Shown here: piece after piece, positions 26,781 through 36,292 of the stretch
Position numbering within the stretch: position 1 is the first letter of the stretch
How the letters are laid out: the number at the start of each line of letters is the position of its first letter
Source: CAZMNY01 sp964567745
GTDB lineage: Bacteria > Planctomycetota > Planctomycetia > Pirellulales > Pirellulaceae
DNA length: 64,000 nucleotides
Direction: 5' to 3'
Assembly (NCBI GenBank): GCA_964567745.1
Contig: CAZMNY010000035.1
Coordinates: 25,304-89,303, forward strand
The notes under the pieces: generated by a model
Databases searched by the model: none
The model's input: only the letters and a program-made list of their open reading frames with translations
What the model was told of the DNA's origin: nothing
Position numbers and translations under genes: made by a program

Positions 26781-27165
26781 TTCAGTCGTCTTTCGTCATT
26801 ATGCGATTAGCCGCCGAAGAGGCAAAGGGACTTGCCGAGGCGTGCAATGGGCGCTTTGTAGGTCGCACGGTTGGCCAGTGCCGAAATGCGTTATCGCACG
26901 GCCGCACTCGCTGACGTGTCGACTTAGTTCGCCCGCCATGATAGCAATCCGACGAATTTACAACGAGGGGCGGCATGTCGGCAGAATGCCCCAGTCAACG
27001 CAGTCGCCTTTGTCGCCGTCCTAGTCGATGACTCGCTGCAAGACAGAATCAAGGCCATCACTGGGGCGCCCAGGCTGACAGCGACGAATGAACGCCTGTC
27101 CGTTGAGCGACGTTAAGCGACGCGACAGCGGAGTAACGTTTTGACTTGAGACGATACTTCAGTGC
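26781..27165. other. Intergenic region without recognised features
   Basis: 385 bases between the glucose dehydrogenase start and the alpha-2-macroglobulin stop. No coding frame with protein-like character, RNA gene or repeat was seen. Confidence 0.4.
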
Positions 27166-30100
27166 TTAATCGACGATTTGCAGCCGTTCGTTTCTTGAGT
27201 TGCCTCGTAGCTCAGGTGCGTACATGCCATACGCCTGGGCGGGCAGGGCACCAAAAGAACCAGGCGTCTCCGCCCGTAAACGGTAGCTCATGCTGTGAAC
27301 GCCGCGTGGCAAAGACCTCATAAAGAAGCCAACTCGGTTGTCGCGCATCTCACGATAGATCGCGAGCGACGAGCCGTGAACGTAACCGCTGCGGACATCA
27401 ACCGGCTCGAGTCCAGCCGCTTTCATATCCTCGAACAATATGTACTCGTAGTCGTTCTTGCTGGTCATCTTCAGCTCGACCTCGACAAGATCACCGCTCG
27501 TTAGCGATCGAAGATCTTTTAGCGGAACCCGGTCGTACGCTTCCGCGGCCTGTTCAACCGATTGGCCTCGCGAACCGACGACTCGCTCTTTCTTGTCTCG
27601 CTTGACCAGCTTGTAGAACTGCCGTTCCACTTTGACTTCCAGACCGGCCGCTTCAATCTCGTCTTCCAGCGTGAAGTTGGTCAGGTAGACGTTGTAATAC
27701 AACGGACCGCTGCCCTTGCGGCGGATTTCCAGTCGGTGTTCGCCGCCCTCGACCGCCTCGCCTTCCAGCACAAAGCGATTGTCAAAGGTAAACAAGTTCT
27801 TCTGATTGATTCGAACTTCCTTTTTCTTCTCGCCGTCGAACCAGACTTCGACGGTCATGTTCGGCTCGAGCTCCTCTGTTGCCTTTAGGTAGTCGGCGAA
27901 CGCCTCAACGCAGATCGCTGTGTCCCGCGTCGACTTCCAATAAGTTGCGTGCTTGCGGTTGTTTAACAAGTACTTGACGATTCGAGGCGCGATCTCGCTT
28001 TTCGGATCCACCTTGGTCAGGAGCTTCAAGTAGAACGCGTTCGCTTCGATTTCATCGCCGTGCCACGACCACCACGAAGCGCGACCGACGTTGAGCAGAG
28101 CCGTTTCGTTTTCGTCGTCCTCAACAAGGAACTGCCGTATGTTGCGGAGGATCATTGTCAGCTTGGGCTGATCATCGACTCGGTGCAGCGCCAACCCGAA
28201 AGCGCATTTGGCGTAGACGGTGAGCGAATTGCGATCGCGGTAGAGAAACTCTCGCATCTCTTCGTTGCCGCGTTTGGCGTCAACCAACACGTGGTAGACC
28301 AACGCGTCGAGGTTGCCCGCCTTGCTCTTCATCGGCTTTCGCTCGAGCGCCTGGTTCTTGAGCTTCGTGACTTGCTCGGCTTGATAGCGAGCCAACCAGT
28401 CGAGTCCTCGTTTGAGCGAATCGGCGTCGACATCGACATCGTTTTGCTGGGCGATCGACAGGCCTCGCACCACAACTGCCGTGGTATGCGGCCAACTCCT
28501 TTCGCCGGACCCGCTAAACCAGCCCCACCCGCCGTCTCGGTTTTGCATTTCGCCGAGTCGCTTGACGCCCGTTTTGACCATATCATCGAGTAGTTCGACG
28601 TCGAACACCGGATTGTCGTCAAATCGTTTCCACTGCTTGGCTCGCTCTCGGTCGTTGCCGATTTCTTGAGCGTTCAGATTCGACCGAATCTTCTTGATGT
28701 CCTTCAGGTCGATGTTCATTCGCTGAAGCGTCCGCTGAGTGATCGCGGCCGGGATGAACCGGTTCAGAGTTTGCTCGGTGCAGCCGTAGGGATATTCGGC
28801 CAAGTAGGGCAGAGCGCTGATCATTGCTCCGGCCAACGATGGCGAATAACGAATCTCGAGCCTCGTTTGGTCAACTCGGCGTTCTAGCGGCACGTTAAAC
28901 ATGAGCTTGTCGTTCGACTCGTTGCCGCGAATCGAGCCGACCCACGATTCGACACGTTCGGCGCCGAAGACCTGGCAAGGAAATGACATCTCCATCGAAT
29001 CGGATTCAACATCCGTTTTGGCCGTCATGCGAATCACCGCGTTACCCTCTCCTGTGATCCGCACTCGCCAATCAACTCGGACTTCGCCTTCCGCATTGAT
29101 GCGAACGGTTCGCTTCACGTCGTCCAGCAATTCGACTGGGCCGTCGACGTCGATTGAAACTTGCGCTGATTTTGCCGCGTCGAGATAGTTATGGACAACG
29201 GCCGAAAGCACGGCCTCATCCCGTTCCGTGAAGAATCGAGGTGCCTGTAGCCGGACGATTACGTTCTTGCTGGTGATCACTTCGGCGGATCCCGCGCCCA
29301 CGCGAGCACCGTGCCCGACTCCCCACGCCTGGACCTTCCAAGTTGTTAAGTTGTCGGGCATGTTGAGCGACACTTCGGCGATGCCGTTTTCATCCGTCTC
29401 AATTGCTGCGACCCAGAGAGCGGTGTCTGCAAACTCTGAACGCACGGTCGGTTCAACGAGCGCCGGTTGGCCAGGTCCGCCGAGTGCGCCGTCCATTTCG
29501 GACAATTCGCTCGACATGGCCATCGCCATCGAGCCGCGAGCTCTACCGCCTGGCCCGCCGCCGCCAATGCCGCCAAACGAGGCGGGCGCCATCGGAGCGG
29601 ACCGTGCCGACTTCATGGCGCTCTGCAGTCGCCCCGTATCGGCAACCATGTTTCCAAAAGCGCCAAGCGGGCGCATTGAGTTGGCCTGATACGTCGGACT
29701 CGAATAGCCGCCCAAGTTGGTAAACTGCTCGGGGCGATGCTGCCGCTTCCACTTCCAGAAATATTCGCGAATGTCCCCGAAATTCGCACCTCCCGAAATA
29801 TACTCGAGCGCCTTGTCATACACGGCGACGGCTGCACTGCCGACATAGTTTTCACCCACGTGGTCGGTAACGCGGACTTTGATCGTGGCCTCTTCACGCG
29901 GTCGATACTCACCCTTATCCGACACCACCTCGACATTGAGGATTCGCTTTTCCGGCGGAATCGCGATTTGCCGAACCGCCGTGTGGACTTTCCCGTCCGC
30001 AACTGTCATCACCTCAACATAGATATTTGGCATATCCGCTTTGGCGATCGTCAGCGTCTCTTCTGTCGACTTGCCTTTCAGCTTGAGAATTTTCGGCGGG

Positions 30101-33100
30101 AGGTAGGTTCCGTTGACTGCTCGAGCGAACAAGTAGACCGTACTATCGGCTCGGTCCGTGTTGATTTGCAGTTTAACTTTTTCGCCAACCTTGTAGGTCT
30201 GCTTCTCAGCGATGAGTTCGAGCGTATCGAAACGATACTCGCTGCCATCATCGTCTTGACCGCGAACGGTAAACACATAACCGCCGTCAATCTTGTTGCC
30301 ATCTTTGTCCGTTACGCTGATCGCCAAACGATACTGGCCGGCGTTCGCGGCCTGAAGCGATTGCTTTCCTTTGCCGTCTTCGTCGGTTTTCGATTCCCAA
30401 GTCCTTATTTCCTCTTCAACCGGCGTGCCTTCTTCGTCAAACGTCACTCGCAGTAGTTTCAGGTGCGCGTCACCTTGAATTGCACGTTGGTCGAGCGTTC
30501 GAGCCATGAAGGATGCGTGGATGGGATCGCCAACTTGATAGAAACCGCGGTCGACCCACGCATAGACTTTGAAGGGCTTGCGAGCGGCGATGACGTTTCC
30601 CGCGCCGACGATGGTCCGCCGCGAGGCGTCGCGAACTTCGGCGGTGATGGAATACTTGTGATCTGAATCGCCGTGAATGGCCTTGGCAATCGCCGAGTCG
30701 ATCTCGACTTCGACCTCGCCATTGGGTCCGATTTCACGTTCAAGCTCGAGCACCAACTCGGGCGGCTGGTGACCGAAAAAGCCAGGCCAGAAGGGTGGAG
30801 CGATACAGCCGAGCCAACCGCGGGATCCTTGGTACCACGAGTAGTCGCCCGCGTACCACCAGAAACCGGGCCCATAGAACCAGTCCCAAGGCGTGTAGGG
30901 GAACCAGTGCGAAGTGTGGTCACTGCGAGTGACCTTGATCTTGACGGTCGCTTCCTGAACCGGCGCGCCAAAATAATACTTCGCAAGCACTTTGGCCTTA
31001 AACTTCTCGCCCAACAAGATCGGCTTCTTTGGCGCTTCGATTGACACTTCGAATTCTGGCTTCTTGTACTCCTCGACGCGAAACGAGCCCGAGCCGCCGC
31101 CCAACGCTCGAACCGATAAGCGGTAAACGCCTAAGGCCGCATCCTTCGGCAATTCGTACTCGCCGGCAAGTCCGCCGTAACGATCGGATCGATACGACTT
31201 CGTCAGAATGCGATTGCCCTTTGGGTCATGAATGTCAATCGTGAACTGTCGATTAGCAAATTCCGACCGATTTTCGGGCGCATCGTAGCGGGGATGTTTC
31301 ACCCAACATTTAAACTGCACCTTGTGACGCGGCCGATAGACGGGCCGGTCGGTCACAACAAAGACTTTCTTCTGGTCGTAGGTCGGATCGTAGCGTCGCC
31401 CGGTCCAGGCGCCATGGAAACCGAGATGAGCAAAGCGGCCGTCGTCGGTCGTTGCCGTGGTGAACCACTGAAAAGAATCGAGATGCTGAGCCGCATCGGG
31501 CTGAACTTGCCCCAGCTTATCGGCCTTCGCAGAGAACTCTTTGGTGGTGGTCTTGTAGGTCGTCTTCCGGCCAACTCGCTTGGCCTCCGTTCGGAAACCA
31601 AAGAACTCCAACTTTGCGTTGGCGACGGGACTACCGGATTCAGCATCCGCGATGAGATACAGCGAGTGGCCCTCCATCCGCTTGCGAATTATGGCAGTGT
31701 CGGCGACCCAGACGACCATTGAGCTGCTATTGCCGTCCTGCATTTTGGCTTGGACCCAATACGCGCCGCCTTTTTGCAGAGGCGAAGCGACATCGACTCG
31801 CTTGTCAAAGTGATTTGGACGCGGCTTTAGTTTGAGCGTCCAAGTCGCCACCTGCTCGCCGAGATACTTCTTCTGATTCCTTGACGCGATACGATGCCCA
31901 AGATTGCCGATCTGGTATTCGTCCCATTTCACCTGCGGCGGGTTGCTGCGCAAATATTTTTTTACGTCGGCGAGTAACTTTTGAATCTCGATTCGGTGGG
32001 CCGTGAAAGACACGCTCTGACCGTTTCGAAAACGGTACTGCAATTGCGCCCCTTTGCCGGACGGTTGGGTCATTACGGGATCGAATTGTCCCCAGTTTCC
32101 GACGATCTGTTTAAGGCTATTGCCCTTGGTATTGTTTCTGTCGCCGAAACGACCAATTGATTCTCGCCACCGTTCGGCCGCCTTGGGAAACTGCATGCGG
32201 TTTTCGTAGATCCGAGCCAATCGGCCCAATGCGATGGCGCCGTAGCCCTTGCTGTCTTCCGACAGCTGCTTGAAAAGAGCGACGTGGTTGTGAGATTCGG
32301 GCAAATTGAATCGTTTAATCCCTGTAGCCAACCGGCAAACGGTTTCGTTGTCCGTCAGCGTTTGCAAACTGAGAATCCCCTTGGAACGCTCGCCGTCTTC
32401 CGACTGCAATCGCCCGAACCAGCCCATCTGTTGCAGAGAAACGACGCTAAACTGAGCCGCCAAAAATTCCGCTCGTCGCCAAGTCACTTCGTCCTGGCGT
32501 TCCGGAACTAACTCAACCGCTTGTTGCATCGCCCAACGCCACCGTTCGCCATCGTTGGTTGCTCGCGCCCACGTCTTTGACGGTTGATGAAACACGGCGT
32601 TGCCATCGAGATCGACAGGGGCGGCTGAGCCCGAGCGGTATCCGTAACCGTCTTCATATTCAGGTAGCGAGTCGAGATCGGTCAGATGCTGCAATCGCCA
32701 CGACTGCTGGGCGTTGCGCCCCGTGAGTAAGTGACGAGCAAGATTCATGTGCAAAGCGGCTGACTCGTTGGCGGTCGCTTTCTTTTCGGCAAGCACCGCG
32801 GCTTGTCTCATTAGTTGAAGAGCGCGAACGCGATCGCGGTCCATTGAGTTGACGACGCGTCCCTGACGTCTGCCAAAAGCGCTTCGCTCGAATTCGCCGG
32901 CGATAATTTTGCCCTGCTTCGGAATGCGCGCGATCTGGTCAGCAACCTCTTGGAGAATTCGCCAGTCACCATCGTGGATCACAGTGGCGGAATCCAGCAG
33001 CTTGTCGGCTTCGGCCCAGCGATTTAGTCGCTGCAACGAAATGATCGCGTTTCGCACATCGAGATGGTCGGGCTTCGAACGATGCCGCTCTTCGAGAATA

Positions 33101-33273
33101 AGCTGGCGAAAGCCGTCAAACGCTTCTTTGAAATTGCCGTCCTTCTGAAGCTTGATCGAATCAGCTCGCAACTGGTCGGTGCTCTTTGGCGGTTGTGACC
33201 ACACGAAGGCGGCGCTGACAAGAGCGATCGAGAAAATGACGCTTCCGACTAAGACTCGCGACGAGAGATTCAT
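27166..33273 (-). CDS. Alpha-2-macroglobulin family protein
   Basis: 2035 residues, secreted (signal about 1-26, SVIFSIALVSAAFVWSQPP). Residues 30-400 are helical and TPR-like, an N-terminal addition to the usual MG domains. Macroglobulin domains follow (VFVTDRPVYRPRHKVQFKCW near residue 640). A Gly/Ala/Met-rich stretch near 1200-1260 sits where the protease bait region would be, followed by LNMPDNLTTWKVQAWGVGH. The thioester motif YPYGCTEQTLNRF has Cys1498 and Gln1501. The complement-like alpha-alpha toroid and a receptor-like end domain complete it. The expected role is trapping foreign proteases in the periplasm or at the cell surface. No penicillin-binding protein 1C gene adjoins it, unlike the proteobacterial pair. 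Confidence 0.92.
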   Translation of the reverse strand: MNLSSRVLVGSVIFSIALVSAAFVWSQPPKSTDQLRADSIKLQKDGNFKEAFDGFRQLILEERHRSKPDHLDVRNAIISLQRLNRWAEADKLLDSATVIHDGDWRILQEVADQIARIPKQGKIIAGEFERSAFGRRQGRVVNSMDRDRVRALQLMRQAAVLAEKKATANESAALHMNLARHLLTGRNAQQSWRLQHLTDLDSLPEYEDGYGYRSGSAAPVDLDGNAVFHQPSKTWARATNDGERWRWAMQQAVELVPERQDEVTWRRAEFLAAQFSVVSLQQMGWFGRLQSEDGERSKGILSLQTLTDNETVCRLATGIKRFNLPESHNHVALFKQLSEDSKGYGAIALGRLARIYENRMQFPKAAERWRESIGRFGDRNNTKGNSLKQIVGNWGQFDPVMTQPSGKGAQLQYRFRNGQSVSFTAHRIEIQKLLADVKKYLRSNPPQVKWDEYQIGNLGHRIASRNQKKYLGEQVATWTLKLKPRPNHFDKRVDVASPLQKGGAYWVQAKMQDGNSSSMVVWVADTAIIRKRMEGHSLYLIADAESGSPVANAKLEFFGFRTEAKRVGRKTTYKTTTKEFSAKADKLGQVQPDAAQHLDSFQWFTTATTDDGRFAHLGFHGAWTGRRYDPTYDQKKVFVVTDRPVYRPRHKVQFKCWVKHPRYDAPENRSEFANRQFTIDIHDPKGNRILTKSYRSDRYGGLAGEYELPKDAALGVYRLSVRALGGGSGSFRVEEYKKPEFEVSIEAPKKPILLGEKFKAKVLAKYYFGAPVQEATVKIKVTRSDHTSHWFPYTPWDWFYGPGFWWYAGDYSWYQGSRGWLGCIAPPFWPGFFGHQPPELVLELEREIGPNGEVEVEIDSAIAKAIHGDSDHKYSITAEVRDASRRTIVGAGNVIAARKPFKVYAWVDRGFYQVGDPIHASFMARTLDQRAIQGDAHLKLLRVTFDEEGTPVEEEIRTWESKTDEDGKGKQSLQAANAGQYRLAISVTDKDGNKIDGGYVFTVRGQDDDGSEYRFDTLELIAEKQTYKVGEKVKLQINTDRADSTVYLFARAVNGTYLPPKILKLKGKSTEETLTIAKADMPNIYVEVMTVADGKVHTAVRQIAIPPEKRILNVEVVSDKGEYRPREEATIKVRVTDHVGENYVGSAAVAVYDKALEYISGGANFGDIREYFWKWKRQHRPEQFTNLGGYSSPTYQANSMRPLGAFGNMVADTGRLQSAMKSARSAPMAPASFGGIGGGGPGGRARGSMAMAMSSELSEMDGALGGPGQPALVEPTVRSEFADTALWVAAIETDENGIAEVSLNMPDNLTTWKVQAWGVGHGARVGAGSAEVITSKNVIVRLQAPRFFTERDEAVLSAVVHNYLDAAKSAQVSIDVDGPVELLDDVKRTVRINAEGEVRVDWRVRITGEGNAVIRMTAKTDVESDSMEMSFPCQVFGAERVESWVGSIRGNESNDKLMFNVPLERRVDQTRLEIRYSPSLAGAMISALPYLAEYPYGCTEQTLNRFIPAAITQRTLQRMNIDLKDIKKIRSNLNAQEIGNDRERAKQWKRFDDNPVFDVELLDDMVKTGVKRLGEMQNRDGGWGWFSGSGERSWPHTTAVVVRGLSIAQQNDVDVDADSLKRGLDWLARYQAEQVTKLKNQALERKPMKSKAGNLDALVYHVLVDAKRGNEEMREFLYRDRNSLTVYAKCAFGLALHRVDDQPKLTMILRNIRQFLVEDDENETALLNVGRASWWSWHGDEIEANAFYLKLLTKVDPKSEIAPRIVKYLLNNRKHATYWKSTRDTAICVEAFADYLKATEELEPNMTVEVWFDGEKKKEVRINQKNLFTFDNRFVLEGEAVEGGEHRLEIRRKGSGPLYYNVYLTNFTLEDEIEAAGLEVKVERQFYKLVKRDKKERVVGSRGQSVEQAAEAYDRVPLKDLRSLTSGDLVEVELKMTSKNDYEYILFEDMKAAGLEPVDVRSGYVHGSSLAIYREMRDNRVGFFMRSLPRGVHSMSYRLRAETPGSFGALPAQAYGMYAPELRGNSRNERLQIVD

Positions 33274-33950
33274 GGTTGCCTCTGTGCTCGTGGGGGCCGT
33301 AAGGCCCTATCCATTAGGTTCGACTGATCGAAGAAGCCACACGCAATCAAGCGTCGATTGCGGAGTGAATTGCGGGCAGTATAACCGAGCGACCCACGAT
33401 GAATACGTGGGCCGGCGACGGCTCGAATGCGAGCGATTCAACGGCACGCGCCCTAGGCCGCCGCGATCGAAGAGTTGCCATGAAATGCTCGCCTTCGTCT
33501 CTGTTCACATTCTAGGACGAACGAAATCCTGATTCGTTTTACAAAAAATCGCGTTTTTAGGTCGAATTCTGATTTTCTTCGCTCGAGCTGACTTGGTGCA
33601 ATAAAAATCAGTTGTCGAGCGTCATAGAATAGGACGGTCGACGGAAAGACCGGTCCGGCGTCGCTTAAATGGCCCTGTTTTCTGCTTTGAAGACTGAAGT
33701 TGCCCGCAATCAACCTTGCTGCTCGTCCTTCGCCACATAAAATAAGAGTTGCAAACACGTTGCATCAAGGCGCGGATCACATAGCGAAATGGAGAATCGG
33801 CGTTCGGACGACAGCCGGTCACGCCCTACCTACCTGTCCGACCTCACGCAATCCTGCCAATCTCAATCCTCCCAACCCTAAACCTGCCAACCGCGCCCGA
33901 TTGTTCGATGAACGGAGCTGAGGCAGCACTCGCATAGAGAAGGATGTTCG
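33274..33950. other. 677-base intergenic region, no gene seen
   Basis: Divergent to the alpha-2-macroglobulin and the J-like gene. There is an AT-rich patch at about 33525-33620, with a short dyad around AAAAATCGCGTTTTT, and a C-rich stretch with repeated CCTGCCAA/CCTCCCAA words at about 33850-33895. No coding sequence is supported. Confidence 0.4.
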
Positions 33951-36020
33951 GTGAATTCAGCATTCAATCCATACGCTTCCTGGTTGGGTCTCCGCGTCTC
34001 CACTCGCTCCCCCAACCACTATGAGCTGCTGGGCTTATTGCCAAGCGAGACGTCAGCAGAAGCGATTACATCGGCTGCGGACAAAGCAACGAGCACGGTG
34101 AGGTCGATTCGGCCGGGAGAGCACGCGGCCGCCTGGGCTCAATTGCTCGACGAACTCGCGATGGCAAGATCAGTCCTGTTGGATCCCACATCGCGCGCCG
34201 CTTACGACGCTCAGCGCGAGTCTGCGCTGAGCGACACGGAATACCAGCCTGAATCGCTTGACGATCCGATGGCTCACCGGCCTGCCGGCGCAGCTCCGCA
34301 GCAGGCTCTGGCGCAGCCGACTCAAGCGATTGAAATGGCTGTCGAAATCGCACAGCCGTCGGCGGCCGAAGCGGCTTCAAAGTACCCGCCCGGCTTCACG
34401 CCTCCAGCGGCGGCACCAACTGCGGCAATTCCCGCGACATCAACAGCCGATCCGATGGCGCCGACCGCAACACCGACGTCAGCTCCGGCCAACCCTGCGC
34501 CCGCCAACCCAGCCACAGGAAACGCAGCGGCACCACCGACCGAGCCAACGGCCTATCCCGCCTCGCCGCAAACGCCAGTTGGGCAGGCCGTGGCGGCACC
34601 TATGTCAGCGCCCGCCAACCCAGCCATGACTCCCGCCGGTCAATCACCTACGCCCGTGCCGGTTGCGCAGGGCGTCGCGGCCGTGCCGAGTCATCCAGCC
34701 TCGATGGGCCAAGCTAGCCCGGCCGCGATTCCGGTCGGTCAGGCGACAGCCGTTCCAACTTCGGTGCTCGGCGGCAACGGCATTGGCGCGAACAAGTCGA
34801 CGAGCAAAGAAGCATCTCGACGACGAAAACAAGCCTGGACCGGCCCGCTCACTGTGCTCGCCGGCCTCGTTATTTTGATAATCCTGACTGGTGCAGTTTA
34901 CTACGGCATCAATCAGCCCGGTGATGCCGAAGTCGCTGAGAATCCTAAAGGATCGGCCACCGAAACAGACGGAAGCTCCGAAAAGAAACCCGCCGACGAG
35001 ACCGACGGATCGGTCGAGCCAAACGCAGGCGCGAGTGAAACCGGAGCGGACAAGACCGGCACGACCGAACCAAATAGCGGTGCAAACGCTGAACCAAACA
35101 CAGCCGCGCCCGACGCCTCGCCGAAGGGCACGACTCAGCAAGCCACGGCCCCGCCGGACTCAACGACTAACGGAGGCTCCGAGACGACGCAATCAATCGA
35201 TTCGCAAACCAAGACAGTCGTGCCGATCATCCCCATAGGCAGCGAACCCAATACGCCCAAGACAGGCACAACTGCGCAATCTCCGCTCGACAATCCGGCA
35301 GCGACCTCAACCGGCAGCGCCCCGAAGACAGGCGCGCCAAGTGACCCCACCCAACCAGCCAATCCGACGACAGCCAATCCTAAGTCGGGCAATCCTAAGT
35401 CGGGCAATCCTAAGTCGGGCGAGCCGACGAAGGGGAGCGGCGAGCAAACGAGTGTGACCGAGTCGGCGAAACCGACCCAAAAGGAAATCATTGCGTTTCG
35501 TGACGCGATGTTGTCAGCCTACGATGCAACTTGTTTGCATGACTTCAAAGCGGCGGAGAAAAGCGTAGCCGAGGCGAAGGCGAAGGCGAAGACCGAAGAG
35601 CACAAACAGATGGCGGCCCGTCTCGGGGAGATCGCAGGTTACGTCAAACAGTACCGAGAAGCGTTGGACAAGTCGGTTGAGGGCCTCGCTAGCGGCACGA
35701 TATTTCAAGTCGGAGAATTTACGGTCGCTGTCGTCGAACGCGGTAAGGGCTACATCAAGATTCGAGCCGCCGGTCAGACTCGGCACTATGAATTGAACGC
35801 GCTTCCGCGGGGAACCGGGATCGCCTTGGGAGACATGGTCCTGGATCAACTGGCGCCATCGACCAAGGTGCTTCAAGGTGCCTACTTGCTTGGCCATCCT
35901 CGAGTCGACACGAAGCAGCTCGAACAGGCCGGCCAGATCTGGCGTAAAGCGATCGAAGAGGGTGCCGACATCAAGCACCTGCTGCCTGCTCTTAAGGACG
36001 ATTACGCGTCCATCAAATAG
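33951..36020 (+). CDS. Planctomycete J-like-domain transmembrane protein with Pro/Thr/Ala-rich linkers
   Basis: 689 residues from a GTG (33951) with AAGGA upstream. Residues 5-90 are the planctomycete J-like domain (NPYASWLGL, PNHYELLGLLPSE, SRAAYDAQ), which lacks the HPD motif of true DnaJ proteins. A 200-residue Ala/Pro/Thr-rich low-complexity region follows, then a transmembrane helix at about 302-322, a second Thr/Gly/Pro-rich region (325-500), and a C-terminal folded domain at about 505-689. A perfect 15-base triplication encodes NPKSG repeats. It probably anchors a cytoplasmic sensor to the membrane. It precedes the FHA gene in the same direction. Confidence 0.85.
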   Translation: MNSAFNPYASWLGLRVSTRSPNHYELLGLLPSETSAEAITSAADKATSTVRSIRPGEHAAAWAQLLDELAMARSVLLDPTSRAAYDAQRESALSDTEYQPESLDDPMAHRPAGAAPQQALAQPTQAIEMAVEIAQPSAAEAASKYPPGFTPPAAAPTAAIPATSTADPMAPTATPTSAPANPAPANPATGNAAAPPTEPTAYPASPQTPVGQAVAAPMSAPANPAMTPAGQSPTPVPVAQGVAAVPSHPASMGQASPAAIPVGQATAVPTSVLGGNGIGANKSTSKEASRRRKQAWTGPLTVLAGLVILIILTGAVYYGINQPGDAEVAENPKGSATETDGSSEKKPADETDGSVEPNAGASETGADKTGTTEPNSGANAEPNTAAPDASPKGTTQQATAPPDSTTNGGSETTQSIDSQTKTVVPIIPIGSEPNTPKTGTTAQSPLDNPAATSTGSAPKTGAPSDPTQPANPTTANPKSGNPKSGNPKSGEPTKGSGEQTSVTESAKPTQKEIIAFRDAMLSAYDATCLHDFKAAEKSVAEAKAKAKTEEHKQMAARLGEIAGYVKQYREALDKSVEGLASGTIFQVGEFTVAVVERGKGYIKIRAAGQTRHYELNALPRGTGIALGDMVLDQLAPSTKVLQGAYLLGHPRVDTKQLEQAGQIWRKAIEEGADIKHLLPALKDDYASIK
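35376..35420 (+). repeat. Three perfect 15-base tandem repeats in coding sequence
   Basis: AATCCTAAGTCGGGC is repeated three times without mismatch, encoding NPKSG units of the low-complexity linker. Such in-frame repeats can change copy number by slippage. Confidence 0.9.
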
Positions 36021-36292
36021 TCGTGTCACGGCGTTTCTCGACCCAATCTCCGTCAATTGCTCTCAGAGTTCCCCGCCGCCGACGTGAGCGATTAACAAAG
36101 GCATGTCAGTGGTGGTTTGCTGCGGCCAGGCCTTTGCCGCTGGAAGCCCACGCGAACCCCCAGCCCCTTGGACTGGCCTCCCGCATCAAATTCCCCGTCG
36201 ACCCCCAACTCGGACCGGCGCAACTTGAAGACTAGCAACCATTTGGTTACTGTCAGATAAGGGGATTTTCCGTTGCCTCTTGGATTCGCCAA
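36021..36292. other. Short intergenic region between J-like and FHA genes
   Basis: 272 bases with no recognised ORF or terminator; the FHA gene start has no obvious ribosome-binding site next to it. Confidence 0.35.

Noticed and set aside
29737..30456. 239-residue plus-strand frame
   Set aside because: Antisense to the alpha-2-macroglobulin; no own motif.
35376..35420. CRISPR-like repetition
   Set aside because: Three contiguous 15-base units without spacers, in frame inside a coding low-complexity linker; no CRISPR array and no cas gene in the window.
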